In this document: piece by piece, positions 7,525-15,757 of the stretch
Numbering within the stretch: position 1 is the first letter of the stretch
Layout: each line of letters begins with the position of its first letter
Assembly: GCA_964538515.1 (NCBI GenBank)
Contig: CAZIEW010000070.1
Coordinates: 1 to 31,257, forward strand
DNA from: CALBZH01 sp964538515
GTDB taxonomy: Bacteria > Desulfobacterota > Syntrophobacteria > Syntrophobacterales > Syntrophobacteraceae
DNA: 31,257 nt
Reading direction: 5' to 3'
Made by a program: the position numbers and the translations under genes
The notes under the pieces: model-generated
Database searches by the model: none
Told to the model about the DNA's origin: nothing
What the model saw: the letters and a program-made list of their open reading frames with translations, nothing else

Positions 7525-8523
7525 ATGTTGTACCATCCATCCATCATGGCCCAGCTTACCGGGTCGGCACTGACGGCGCTCCTGCTGCTCTACGCATGCT
7601 GGTACGGCGTTCGAATCCTGGCTCGGTGGGACCTCCGGAGCGGAAGTGAGCTCCAGTTGGCCCTGGAGAGGAGGACGTACTTCATTTCCGTGACCATGAT
7701 CTATGCGATGGGGTATCAGCTCCTTTCCCTGTTTCTCTTCATTTACACGGCGGACCAACTTTCCGGCGTTCTCGTCGGGGCGATGTGTGCGGCTGGGGCG
7801 CTCAACGCGAACGGGTGGGGGTACCCCACGCTCATCCTGAAGTTGGTCAACTTCATTCTGGGTGGGCTGTGGCTGGTCCTCAACCATACCGACAACCGGG
7901 GTTACGACTACCCCTTGATCCGGATCAAGTATGCGGTCCTGGCCTGTATCACCCCGCTGGTGATTCTGGAGCTCGTCCTGCAAACGCTCTACTTCGCCAA
8001 CATCGCCCCCAACGTCATCACCTCCTGTTGCGGGACTCTGTTTTCGGCCGATTCAGAAGGCGTTACATCGGGCATTGTCGCTCTGCCCAATCTGTCTGTG
8101 GAAATCCTCTTTTTCGGTACGGCCGTCGTGATGCTGCTGTTGGGGATTCGAGTCGTTCTCTTCGGTAATGGCGTCATCCCATTCGCAGCAGCCTCCGCAG
8201 TGCTGTTCGTCGCGGCGGTAATGGCCTTGATGGGCTTCGCATCGCTGTACTTCTACGAGCTGCCGACCCACCACTGCCCTTTCTGTCTGCTTCAGAAGCA
8301 CGTGCATTTTGTAGGCTATCCTTTATACTTGTGCTTTCTGGTCGGTGTTGTGTGCGGTCTGGGGGGGATCGTGATCCTGCCTTTTAGGCGTCGGGAGAGC
8401 TTGGCGGCGCTGGTCCCAGGCATTCTGCGCAACCTCGCGGCTACGGCGCTCATCTGCAACGCGGTGGGCGTCTCCTTGGTCTTGCTGGGCGTCGTCTTCT
8501 CCAAACTGAGTCTGTACGGTTGA
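7525..8523 (+). CDS. Multi-pass membrane protein with CC and CPFC motifs
   Basis: A 332-residue protein with about seven or eight hydrophobic segments, starting 6 bp after the ATPase gene. Two cysteine motifs stand out: C168-C169 in ITSCCGTLFS, within a predicted loop, and C251-P-F-C254 in PTHHCPFCLLQKHVHF, at the edge of a membrane segment. A HHCPFCxxQ motif flanked by membrane helices recalls DsbB/VKOR-type quinone-linked thiol oxidases, but I cannot identify the family and this is only an analogy. Position after SCO-like and NosL-like genes and the ABC pair suggests a role in periplasmic thiol or metal redox chemistry. Its end overlaps the upstream non-coding start of the sensor kinase region. 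Confidence 0.8.
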   Translation: MLYHPSIMAQLTGSALTALLLLYACWYGVRILARWDLRSGSELQLALERRTYFISVTMIYAMGYQLLSLFLFIYTADQLSGVLVGAMCAAGALNANGWGYPTLILKLVNFILGGLWLVLNHTDNRGYDYPLIRIKYAVLACITPLVILELVLQTLYFANIAPNVITSCCGTLFSADSEGVTSGIVALPNLSVEILFFGTAVVMLLLGIRVVLFGNGVIPFAAASAVLFVAAVMALMGFASLYFYELPTHHCPFCLLQKHVHFVGYPLYLCFLVGVVCGLGGIVILPFRRRESLAALVPGILRNLAATALICNAVGVSLVLLGVVFSKLSLYG

Positions 8524-8573
8524 GCTCCGATCTGTATCGTCGTTCGGGGGGCGGTCCCGAAGGGAGAAGTTGC

Positions 8574-10775
8574 ATGCGGGGATGGCGGTCGCATCTCAGT
8601 CTTCGTGCGGTAATCCTGTTGCTGGTGCTTCTGTCGGTGCTCCCCACCCTGTTGCTTGCATTCTATTCGAACTTCGAACAACGCTTCCTCGGGATCGTTG
8701 AGCTGCAAAATGATCTGGAGCGGATGATCCGACTGGAAGCGGCGACGCAAGGGCGGCTGATCGAGGGCGGACGAGCGCTGCTGCTTGCGCTGGCTCAGCT
8801 GGACGAAGTTCGCAAACCGGATACGACGGAGTGCAGTGAGCTGTTCGGCAACCTCGTGTCCAAGTACGGGCACTACACGGTATTGGGCGTTGTCGATCTC
8901 GAGGGAGCGATCCAGTGCAGCTCCCTTCCGGTCATGAGACCGGTCGATTACAACAAGTTTCGGTGGTTTCGGGAGACCATTGACAGTGCGGAGTTTGTTG
9001 TGAGTGGACTGGAGCAGGATCCCATCACACTCGAGCCCACCGTTTTCCTCTCTTATCCCGTATTTGACAGAAAAGGGGTGCTCACGGCGGTTGCCTTCGG
9101 TGGTCTGAATCTGACGGAAGTCGATCGGTCGATGATCGATGCAGGAGAATTCAGGGATACGATCTTTTTCTTTCTTGATAACAACGGAAGCGCTTTGACG
9201 ATTCAGCCCGATCAGGGAAGATGGATGGATCGATCTCAGGGAGAGAAGCGCTTGATCAAATCGATTCTCTCCAATCAGACCGGCGTCTTGCGGGATGATC
9301 GTTTCGACGGTGTTGACCGGCTTTACAGCTACACGCGGCTGCAGGAGCCGGTGGCGACCCCCCTGTTCATTTGCTTCGGGAGTCGGACAAAGACGGCCCT
9401 CCAGAAGGCGGAGCGGTTGTTGCTGCGCAACCTCCTCGGCTTGCTGATCACCGCCTCTGCGGCTTTGCTCCTTGCATGGCTTTTTGGGAAGCATTTCATC
9501 GTCAAGAGGGTGTCCGCCCTGCTGGCTGCCACGGGAAAGCTCGCCTCCGGAGACATGAGCATCAGAAGCGAATTTGCGGGCGGCATGGACGAGTTCAGTG
9601 CCCTGGCCCGGGCGTTCAATGAGATGGCCGCTTCGCTGGAAACCAAGACACTTTTGCTGGGGCACGCCGAGGAGCGCTACCGTTCTCTGGTGGAGCAGAT
9701 TCCCGCCGTGACGTACATGTACTCCTTGAGCTCCGAATCCGCCCCGATATTCATCAGTCCGCAAGTCAAGCGGCTCCTCGGACTGACTCCCGAGGAATGC
9801 CAGAGCGTCCCGGGCTGCTGGATTGGCCAGGTTCATCCCGACGACAGGGACTACGTGCTCTCCTCGTCCTGGCACGGGGGAGGCAATCGAAACAAGTCGA
9901 GCTTCCATCTCGAATACAGGATGCTGACGCGCGACGGGGAAACCATTTGGGTATCCGACGAGGCGGTTCCGGAGTACGATGAGGAGGGTAACGCTCGATT
10001 CATCAGGGGGCTGGCCGTCGATGTCAGTGAGCGGCATCACGCGGAGGAGGTCCTCTTTGCCTATCAGGGGCAGCTTCGGTCGTTGGCTTCGCAGCTGTCG
10101 ATGGCTGAGGAGCAGGAGCGGCGGCGTATTGCCTTGCAGCTTCACGACAGCATCGGACAGAAGTTGGCGATCCTGAGGATCAAGCTCGAAACCCTGATGT
10201 CCGAGATTGCCGTGGACTATCAGAGGGAGCAGCTGTCGGCGCTCCACGATCTCCTCGCTCAGATTATCCAGGAAACACGCTCCATGACCTATCGGATCAG
10301 CTCTCCGATCCTCTACGAGCTGGGGTTGGAGGCGGCTCTGGAATGGCTGGCGGAAGAGTCTGAGAAGCAGTATGATCTTTATTGTACGTTCAGCACGGAC
10401 GGCGAGCCCAAGCCGCTGTCCGACGAAGTCCGCGGGCTGTTGTTCCAGGCGGTCAACGAGTTGTTGATAAATGTCTCCAAGCATGCCAAGGTGAGAGAGT
10501 GCCGCATTGACCTGCGCAGGGAAGGCGATTTCGTTGTTGCGTCCGTAGAAGACGACGGTGTTGGGTTTGATGCGGCGCAAATCGTTCCTCATTGGTGCAA
10601 GAGGGGTGGGTACGGTCTGTTCAGCATTCGAGAGCGACTGACCGGAATCGGGGGGAGCTTCAAACTGGAGTCCGAGCCCGGAAAAGGAACGTGCGTGACC
10701 CTTGTGGCGCCGCTTGGAAGCGAGGTGCAAGAGTCGCTCTCAGAATGCGGTACGAGGCAGGAGGGATGTGGATGA
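8574..10775 (+). CDS. NarL-type sensor histidine kinase (periplasmic sensor-HAMP-PAS-HisKA_3-HATPase)
   Basis: A 733-residue membrane kinase. TM1 lies at about residues 10-31, followed by a periplasmic sensor of about 250 residues with a CACHE-like look (YTVLGVVDLEGAIQCSS, VFLSYPVFDRKGVLTAVAFGGLNL). TM2 is near 283-305, then HAMP (VSALLAATGKLASGDM..ARAFNEMAASLE) and a PAS domain with HPDDRDYV. The HisKA_3 domain carries the H-box RRRIALQLHDSIGQKL, with phosphorylation site H524. The HATPase shows NELLINVSKHA, VEDDGVGFD and GYGLFSIRERL. The ATG at 8574 has AGGGAG 7 nt upstream. Its stop overlaps the start of the response regulator by ATGA, so the pair is translationally coupled. The ligand is unknown; context suggests a copper, redox or electron-acceptor signal. 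Confidence 0.93.
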   Translation: MRGWRSHLSLRAVILLLVLLSVLPTLLLAFYSNFEQRFLGIVELQNDLERMIRLEAATQGRLIEGGRALLLALAQLDEVRKPDTTECSELFGNLVSKYGHYTVLGVVDLEGAIQCSSLPVMRPVDYNKFRWFRETIDSAEFVVSGLEQDPITLEPTVFLSYPVFDRKGVLTAVAFGGLNLTEVDRSMIDAGEFRDTIFFFLDNNGSALTIQPDQGRWMDRSQGEKRLIKSILSNQTGVLRDDRFDGVDRLYSYTRLQEPVATPLFICFGSRTKTALQKAERLLLRNLLGLLITASAALLLAWLFGKHFIVKRVSALLAATGKLASGDMSIRSEFAGGMDEFSALARAFNEMAASLETKTLLLGHAEERYRSLVEQIPAVTYMYSLSSESAPIFISPQVKRLLGLTPEECQSVPGCWIGQVHPDDRDYVLSSSWHGGGNRNKSSFHLEYRMLTRDGETIWVSDEAVPEYDEEGNARFIRGLAVDVSERHHAEEVLFAYQGQLRSLASQLSMAEEQERRRIALQLHDSIGQKLAILRIKLETLMSEIAVDYQREQLSALHDLLAQIIQETRSMTYRISSPILYELGLEAALEWLAEESEKQYDLYCTFSTDGEPKPLSDEVRGLLFQAVNELLINVSKHAKVRECRIDLRREGDFVVASVEDDGVGFDAAQIVPHWCKRGGYGLFSIRERLTGIGGSFKLESEPGKGTCVTLVAPLGSEVQESLSECGTRQEGCG

Positions 10776-11428
10776 AAGTGCGTGTGTTGTTAGCCGATGA
10801 CCACAAGATTGTGCGCGATGGCCTCAAGGCGCTGCTGGAAAAGGAATCGGACATGGAGGTTGTGGGGGAGGCCGACGGTGGACTCCAGGCGGTCCGACTG
10901 GCGCGGGAGCTGTCGCCGACCGTGATCGTGATGGACATCGCCATGCCGGATCTCAATGGGATTGAGGCGGCCCAGAAGATTCGGGAGCACGATCCGGTGG
11001 TCAAGATCATCGCGCTCTCCATGCATTCGGACAAACGTTTTGTGGGGGGAATGCTCAGGGCCGGCGCATCCGGATACCTGTTGAAAGACTGCGCGTACGG
11101 CGAGCTGGCCAACGCGATTCGCTCGGTGATGAAGGATCAGACCTACCTGAGTCCAGGGATAGCCCATGTCGTGGTGGAGGGATACGTTCGAAACGTGGGC
11201 TCGCCAGGGCAGTCCGCCGCGTCCGCCCTGACCCCTCGTGAGCGTGAAGTGCTCCAGTTGCTGGCAGAAGGAAAGGCGACGCGCGAGATCGCTGCACTGC
11301 TCAAGCTGAGCGTCCGGACGGTGGAGACCCACCGGCAGCAGATCATGAACAAGCTCAATTTGCACAAAGCGGCTGAGCTTGTGAAATATGCGATCCGTGA
11401 GGGAATGATTACGCTGGATAAGCGATAG
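10772..11428 (+). CDS. NarL/FixJ-family response regulator
   Basis: A 218-residue regulator: receiver domain with acidic pair D9-D10, phospho-acceptor D55 in VIVMDIAMPD and K105 in GYLLKDC, followed by a LuxR-type helix-turn-helix (LTPREREVLQLLAEGKATREIAALLKLSVRTVETHRQQIMNKL). The ATG at 10772 is preferred over one at 10766, because AGGAGG at 10759-10764 gives 7 nt spacing to it and only 1 nt to the other. The ATGA overlap with the kinase gene makes cognate pairing near certain. Likely targets include this cluster and possibly the neighbouring cytochrome gene, but no binding site could be identified. The gene is convergent with the cytochrome gene that follows. Confidence 0.95.
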   Translation: MKVRVLLADDHKIVRDGLKALLEKESDMEVVGEADGGLQAVRLARELSPTVIVMDIAMPDLNGIEAAQKIREHDPVVKIIALSMHSDKRFVGGMLRAGASGYLLKDCAYGELANAIRSVMKDQTYLSPGIAHVVVEGYVRNVGSPGQSAASALTPREREVLQLLAEGKATREIAALLKLSVRTVETHRQQIMNKLNLHKAAELVKYAIREGMITLDKR

Positions 11429-11545
11429 GTTCTAACGTGCTGCGGTGTCTTGCCCGTCCCGCGCCGCGATGCCGAGCATCCGGGCGGCCAACACGGCATC
11501 GGGAGCCCATCGGGGGAAGGCCATAGAGCCACCTCGGCGCCCGAC

Positions 11546-12529
11546 TCAGCGGGTGCGAATCTCCGTGGCGTGGATCGCGCCATTGTCTGTCAACACAGCT
11601 CTGAGCTCCACGTAAGCTCCGATGGCCGGCTTCTTCTTGATCCGCGTCTTCCCGTCCACCTCGAAAGCCATCCCGTCAATCGACCAATGGTCAGTCAGAG
11701 TCCCGCCCAGGCGAACCTTGGAGCCAACGGGCAGGGGGGCCGCCCTGCCGGAGTTGTCCCGTGCCCCTTCATCAATCCACAAGGCGATCAAGTCTGTTTC
11801 CGCTGCATCGAGGTACGGGGGGCCGTCCATCGGCATCCGTGGGCGCGACTGCCCGAGGAGCGATCGGAGCAGGGCGCTTGCTTTGGACATGCCCGGGATC
11901 ACAATGGGACGCTCTCCCCCATGGATCACGGCCTCATAGCTGTCCATGCGAATGCCTTCCGGTGGGGGGCCGAGCTGCCCCTTCGCCGCGTGACATTTCA
12001 CGCACCGTGCCTGAAAGATCGGGGCCACCTGCCCGTAGCGGACCTGCTGAGGAGCACTGGAAGTTACCACCGGCTGCTCCACCGATGTTCGCTGCTCTGC
12101 AGCGGTGGCGCCTCCCTCTTTCGCACCGGCCTTGATCCACTGCTCGATGACCATAATTTTGTCCTCCGGCATCCATGGCGGTCCCGACATGGGCATACGG
12201 GGCTGGCTCAGACCCCGCAGCCGGCGGATGATCTCACTCTTTTCCGGATCGCCCGGAATGACGACCGGGCCGGACTTACCGCCCTTCATCAGGCCGGCGT
12301 AGCTGTCGAGTCGCAAGCCTCCAGCGGGCGAGGGAGGGGCGTGACACAAGGTGCAGCTGTCGGACAAGATGACTGAAACCTCGCCGAAGCTCGGACCGCT
12401 TGCCGTCGGCTGCGTCGTTTGTTGGGCGAGAAGGATGGTGCTTTCGGCTAGGCCGTTGCTCGAGTGGGCCGGCCCTTGGGTCGGGGCGAGAAAAGCCATC
12501 GTCAGGCAAATCGCCAGGGTACGGATCAT
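11546..12529 (-). CDS. Periplasmic diheme cytochrome c-like protein with C-terminal DUF5666-like domain
   Basis: A 327-residue exported protein with an N-terminal signal peptide (MIRTLAICLTMAFLAP). Two similar modules follow, resembling planctomycete-type cytochrome C (PSCyt1) repeats. The first has heme-binding CTLCH (59-63) and RMPM (111-114), the second CVKCH (176-180) and RMPM (231-234); the Met residues are probable axial ligands. Each module also has a DSY and a GG..VIPG element, showing internal duplication. Residues about 266-327 resemble a small DUF5666 beta-barrel (GSKVRLGGTL..AYVELRAVLTDNGAIHATEI). It probably passes electrons in the periplasm; the partner is unknown. AAGGAGGA lies 5 nt upstream of the ATG and a promoter is visible at 12597-12625. 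It stands alone on the minus strand, convergent with the two-component genes. Confidence 0.88.
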   Translation of the reverse strand: MIRTLAICLTMAFLAPTQGPAHSSNGLAESTILLAQQTTQPTASGPSFGEVSVILSDSCTLCHAPPSPAGGLRLDSYAGLMKGGKSGPVVIPGDPEKSEIIRRLRGLSQPRMPMSGPPWMPEDKIMVIEQWIKAGAKEGGATAAEQRTSVEQPVVTSSAPQQVRYGQVAPIFQARCVKCHAAKGQLGPPPEGIRMDSYEAVIHGGERPIVIPGMSKASALLRSLLGQSRPRMPMDGPPYLDAAETDLIALWIDEGARDNSGRAAPLPVGSKVRLGGTLTDHWSIDGMAFEVDGKTRIKKKPAIGAYVELRAVLTDNGAIHATEIRTR

Positions 12530-12596
12530 CAGAATCCTCCTTGATTTCGGGGGTTGGGGATTGTTGACTCAGACCAGCTCACCTGGGAATGGGGCC

Positions 12597-12625
12597 ATCA
12601 TACTGCTTTTTTCGGGCCTTGTGAA
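12597..12625 (-). promoter_or_regulatory. Sigma-70-type promoter of the cytochrome c-like gene
   Basis: Read on the minus strand, TTCACA (12625-12620) and TATGAT (12602-12597) are separated by exactly 17 bp. Each hexamer matches the consensus at five of six positions. The start codon of the cytochrome gene lies about 68 nt downstream. Confidence 0.6.
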
Positions 12626-12753
12626 GGACGTGCCGACACGTGAGCCCTTGGCGGCCGGCCCTCATGAGTGATTGAGGTGAGCGGGGTTACGTGGTATGTG
12701 CTTGGTCAGTTCAGGATCCGACCCAGTTCACAGCATCTGATTGCGGGGGAAGC

Positions 12754-14814
12754 ATGAATCGATTCTATCAAGCCAAGAGCGTTGCGGTTATCGGAGTCTC
12801 TGCCTCCGAGGGGAACATGGGGCGCGCGATTGTTTACAACCTCTTGGAGTTTCGTTTTCAGGGAGTCATCTACCTGGTGGGTCCCAAAGGCGGGTCCTTC
12901 TTGGGACACAAGATCTATCCGAGCGTCCTTGACATTCCTGATCCCGTGGACCTCGCTGCCGTGCTGGTGCCCGCGGCGGCCGTGCCTCATGTGCTTCGTG
13001 AGTGCGGCGAGAAGGGGATCCGCAGGGTGGTTGTGCAGTCGGCGGGCTTTCGGGAGCTGGCCCAGGACCGGGTTGAGCTCGAAAACGAAATCCGAAGTAT
13101 TCTCGCTTCCTTCAACATGCGCATGATCGGCCCCAACTGCATCGGGATCATCAACCGCAAGACGGGCCTGGCCGTGCCATTCATGCCGTTCAAAGCCGAA
13201 GCGCCCTTGGGGCGGGTGTCCATCGTCTCCCAAAGCGGGGGGGTGGGTGCCATGATGATCAATTCGCTGGCCATGGAGAATCTTGGCTTCAGTAAGTTTG
13301 CCAGCATCGGGAACAAGCTGGACGTGAACGAAGCGGATTTCGAGGAATACCTCATCGCCGACGATGACACAGACATCGTGTTCCTGTACCTCGAGGGAAT
13401 CGCGGATGGGCGTCGGCTCATGGAGCTGGCACAGCGCTCCCACAAGCCCATCATCGTCCACAAATCCAACAAGGGGGGTGCGGGCGCCGTGATCGCGCGG
13501 TCCCATTCCGCGTCGCTGACGGCGGACGATCGCGTGGTCGATGCCGCTTTCAGGCAATGCGGGATCATCCGGATTCGCGAGCAGCGTGAAGGCCTTGAGA
13601 TGATCAAGGGGCTTACGCTGCCTCCCGCGCGTGGGAACAGACTGGCCATCATCTCCCGTTCCGGAGGGCACGCCGTGATGGCGGCTGATGCCGCTGACGA
13701 CTTCCAATTCGTCCTGCCCGACTTTCCCGCCGAGGTCACAACGCTGGTGCGGCAGAAGTCTCGGGCTCAAGTGATTCAGCCCCACAACCCGTTGGACCTT
13801 GGGGATCTTTTCGACCTGTCCCTCTATCGGACCTTGGCGGACGTGACCCTACAGCGCGAAGACATCCACGGCCTCGTGTTCATTCACAATTACCAGGGAG
13901 TGGTGGATTCCGCGGAGTCACGAGCCCTTCTCGTGAGTCTTGGCGAGCTGATCGCAAAGCACGGCAAGCCGCTCGCCCTGTGCGTATTCACGGGCATCGA
14001 GGAGGTCGACTTCATACGCAGGACGCTCCGCTTCCCGGTTTTTACGGACCCTCGCGAGGCGGTTCGTGTCCTCGCTCTGAATCGGGACTGGAGGAAGCCG
14101 CCGCCGCTGCCTTTTCCTGACGAGCGGCCGGTGGGCACGGCGATGGAGAAGGCTCGGAGCGCTCTCGAATCCGCCCCGGCAGGCATGATTGCACCAGATG
14201 TGCTGGCCTCCATCCTGAGCGCGTATGGGATTCCACTGACGCCGTGTCGCGTCGTCGAGCACACTCACGAAGCGCTCCTTGCGGCCCGGGAGATCGGCTT
14301 GCCGGTGGCGCTGAAGACGGCCGAGCCGGACATTATCCACAAGAGTGACTCGGGCGGAGTGGTGCTTAACGTAAACGATGACGCGAGTGTCGAAAAGGAG
14401 TACGCCCGGCTGACCCGGTTCGGGTTGCGCGTCCTGGTGCAGAAAATGGCCGAGGACGGGCTTGAGTGGCTCATAGGGGGTCGCCAGGATGAGGTGTTCG
14501 GGCCGGTTCTGGTGGTGGGATTGGGCGGCGTATACGTGGAGATCATGAATGAGACGGGGCTTCGGGTGGCGCCCGTTTCCAGGGAGGAAGCCGCCCGGTT
14601 GCTCGATGAGCTCAAAGGGACACGGCTCCTCGGCGGGGTCCGGGGACGGCCACCCTTGGACCGGGAAGCGCTGCTGGATGTTATCGTTCGTATTTCGTGG
14701 CTACTGTGGGATTTTCCCGAAATTCGCGAGCTGGACTGTAACCCGATTCGCGTCTACGAGTCGGGGTGTCTCGCGCTGGACTGGCGAGCGGTGAAAGAAG
14801 GGAGCGGCGACTGA
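12754..14814 (+). CDS. NDP-forming acyl-CoA synthetase (fused alpha-beta, acetate-CoA ligase family)
   Basis: A 686-residue fused enzyme of the acetyl-CoA synthetase (ADP-forming) superfamily, which interconverts an acyl-CoA plus NDP and phosphate with the free acid, CoA and NTP. The N-terminal CoA-binding Rossmann domain (KSVAVIGVSASEGNMGRAI) is followed by succinyl-CoA-ligase-like domains with IGPNCIGI, VSQSGGVGAM and the likely phospho-His H251 in RSHSASLTADD. From about residue 465 comes the ATP-grasp domain (PVALKTAEPDIIHKSDSGGVVLNV, then FGPVLVVGLGGVYVEI and the late ELDCNPIRV). The ATG at 12754 has GGGGGAA upstream. It heads a probable operon with an isomerase-like gene and a TRAP transporter, suggesting it acts on the imported acid or a product of it. 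The acyl specificity cannot be read from sequence. Confidence 0.93.
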   Translation: MNRFYQAKSVAVIGVSASEGNMGRAIVYNLLEFRFQGVIYLVGPKGGSFLGHKIYPSVLDIPDPVDLAAVLVPAAAVPHVLRECGEKGIRRVVVQSAGFRELAQDRVELENEIRSILASFNMRMIGPNCIGIINRKTGLAVPFMPFKAEAPLGRVSIVSQSGGVGAMMINSLAMENLGFSKFASIGNKLDVNEADFEEYLIADDDTDIVFLYLEGIADGRRLMELAQRSHKPIIVHKSNKGGAGAVIARSHSASLTADDRVVDAAFRQCGIIRIREQREGLEMIKGLTLPPARGNRLAIISRSGGHAVMAADAADDFQFVLPDFPAEVTTLVRQKSRAQVIQPHNPLDLGDLFDLSLYRTLADVTLQREDIHGLVFIHNYQGVVDSAESRALLVSLGELIAKHGKPLALCVFTGIEEVDFIRRTLRFPVFTDPREAVRVLALNRDWRKPPPLPFPDERPVGTAMEKARSALESAPAGMIAPDVLASILSAYGIPLTPCRVVEHTHEALLAAREIGLPVALKTAEPDIIHKSDSGGVVLNVNDDASVEKEYARLTRFGLRVLVQKMAEDGLEWLIGGRQDEVFGPVLVVGLGGVYVEIMNETGLRVAPVSREEAARLLDELKGTRLLGGVRGRPPLDREALLDVIVRISWLLWDFPEIRELDCNPIRVYESGCLALDWRAVKEGSGD

Positions 14815-14858
14815 GGCGATCGGCGGCCGCCCGGAGAGCGCACGATGGGGAGTAGAGG

Positions 14859-15716
14859 ATGAAATTCGCTTTCAGTACGAGCACGTTTCGAACATTGGCG
14901 TTGAATGAGGCCATCGAGGCCATTGGGAGGGGGGGATTTAAGGCGGTCGAGCTGATGGCAGACCGTCCTCATGCCTTTCCGGAGGACGTGAAAGCCGCCC
15001 AGGTGGCGATGATGAATGAGTGCATGGAGCGTCGCAAGGTGAAGATCATCAATCTGAATGCGTCCTGCTCAACGGCGCTCGGCAGCCGCAACCACCCATC
15101 CTGGCTGGAGGAGGATTGGAAGGCTCGCGAGACGCGGATTCGCTACACCCTGGACTCGCTGCGCCTCGCCTCAGCCCTGGGGATTCCCACCGTGACGACA
15201 CAAGGGGGAGGTCCGATCCCGGAGACGATGAACGAGACCGAGGCGTGGAGGCTCTTTGTCGCGAACATGGAACGGGCGCTTCCGCTTGCCAGGAAACTTG
15301 GCACCACGCTTCTGATCGAGGCTGAGCCGGGCTTTCTCCTCGATCAGCCCGAGAAGGTGGTCGCTTTCCTGGAGGAGCTTAAATTCGATGAGCAGTTGCG
15401 GGTCGATTTCAATGTGGGGCATTTCTATTGCGCCGGGGTTGACCCGTGCGATGCCTGGGAGATTCTGAAAAAGGTTACCGCTCACATTCACATTGCGGAT
15501 GTCCCCGTCGACCGCAAGCAGCATCATGTGCAGCTGGGCGAGGGGAGCATCGACCTGGGCAGGTTCCTCAAATCAGTGGATGCCGCAGGTTACCAGGGTC
15601 ATGTCACGATCAAGATGGATGTGTACGATCAGGAGCCTGGAGAGTTGGTCTGCGGTGCCGTAGGCTACCTGCACCGGAACGGGTACCTGGCAAAGCTGCC
15701 CGAAGGCTGCCTGTAG
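14859..15716 (+). CDS. Sugar phosphate isomerase/epimerase-like TIM-barrel protein
   Basis: A 285-residue protein of the xylose isomerase-like/AP endonuclease 2 superfamily. Recognisable pieces are the N-terminal MKFAFSTSTFRTLALNEAIEAIGRGGFKAVEL, a middle strand TLLIEAEPGF with a likely metal-ligand Glu, VDFNVGHFYCAG with Asp and His, and HIHIADVPVDRKQHHVQLGEG with His residues. In many members a Glu sits in the last strand near the C terminus; here it reads HVTIKMDVYD, so that ligand may be lost or moved. Members include isomerases, epimerases and dehydratases of small hydroxy compounds. It sits 44 bp after the acyl-CoA synthetase and just before the TRAP genes, so a role in processing the imported substrate is inferred. 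The precise reaction is unknown. Confidence 0.85.
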   Translation: MKFAFSTSTFRTLALNEAIEAIGRGGFKAVELMADRPHAFPEDVKAAQVAMMNECMERRKVKIINLNASCSTALGSRNHPSWLEEDWKARETRIRYTLDSLRLASALGIPTVTTQGGGPIPETMNETEAWRLFVANMERALPLARKLGTTLLIEAEPGFLLDQPEKVVAFLEELKFDEQLRVDFNVGHFYCAGVDPCDAWEILKKVTAHIHIADVPVDRKQHHVQLGEGSIDLGRFLKSVDAAGYQGHVTIKMDVYDQEPGELVCGAVGYLHRNGYLAKLPEGCL

Positions 15717-15757
15717 TCGCGAGACGGTTTCCCATGAATGAGCAACAGGAGGGCACG

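Noticed and set aside
8316..10730. An 804-codon open frame on the minus strand opposite the sensor kinase
   Set aside because: It is the shadow of a well-supported kinase in high-GC DNA, shows no domain, and is rich in His, Gln, Arg and Pro as expected for an antisense translation.
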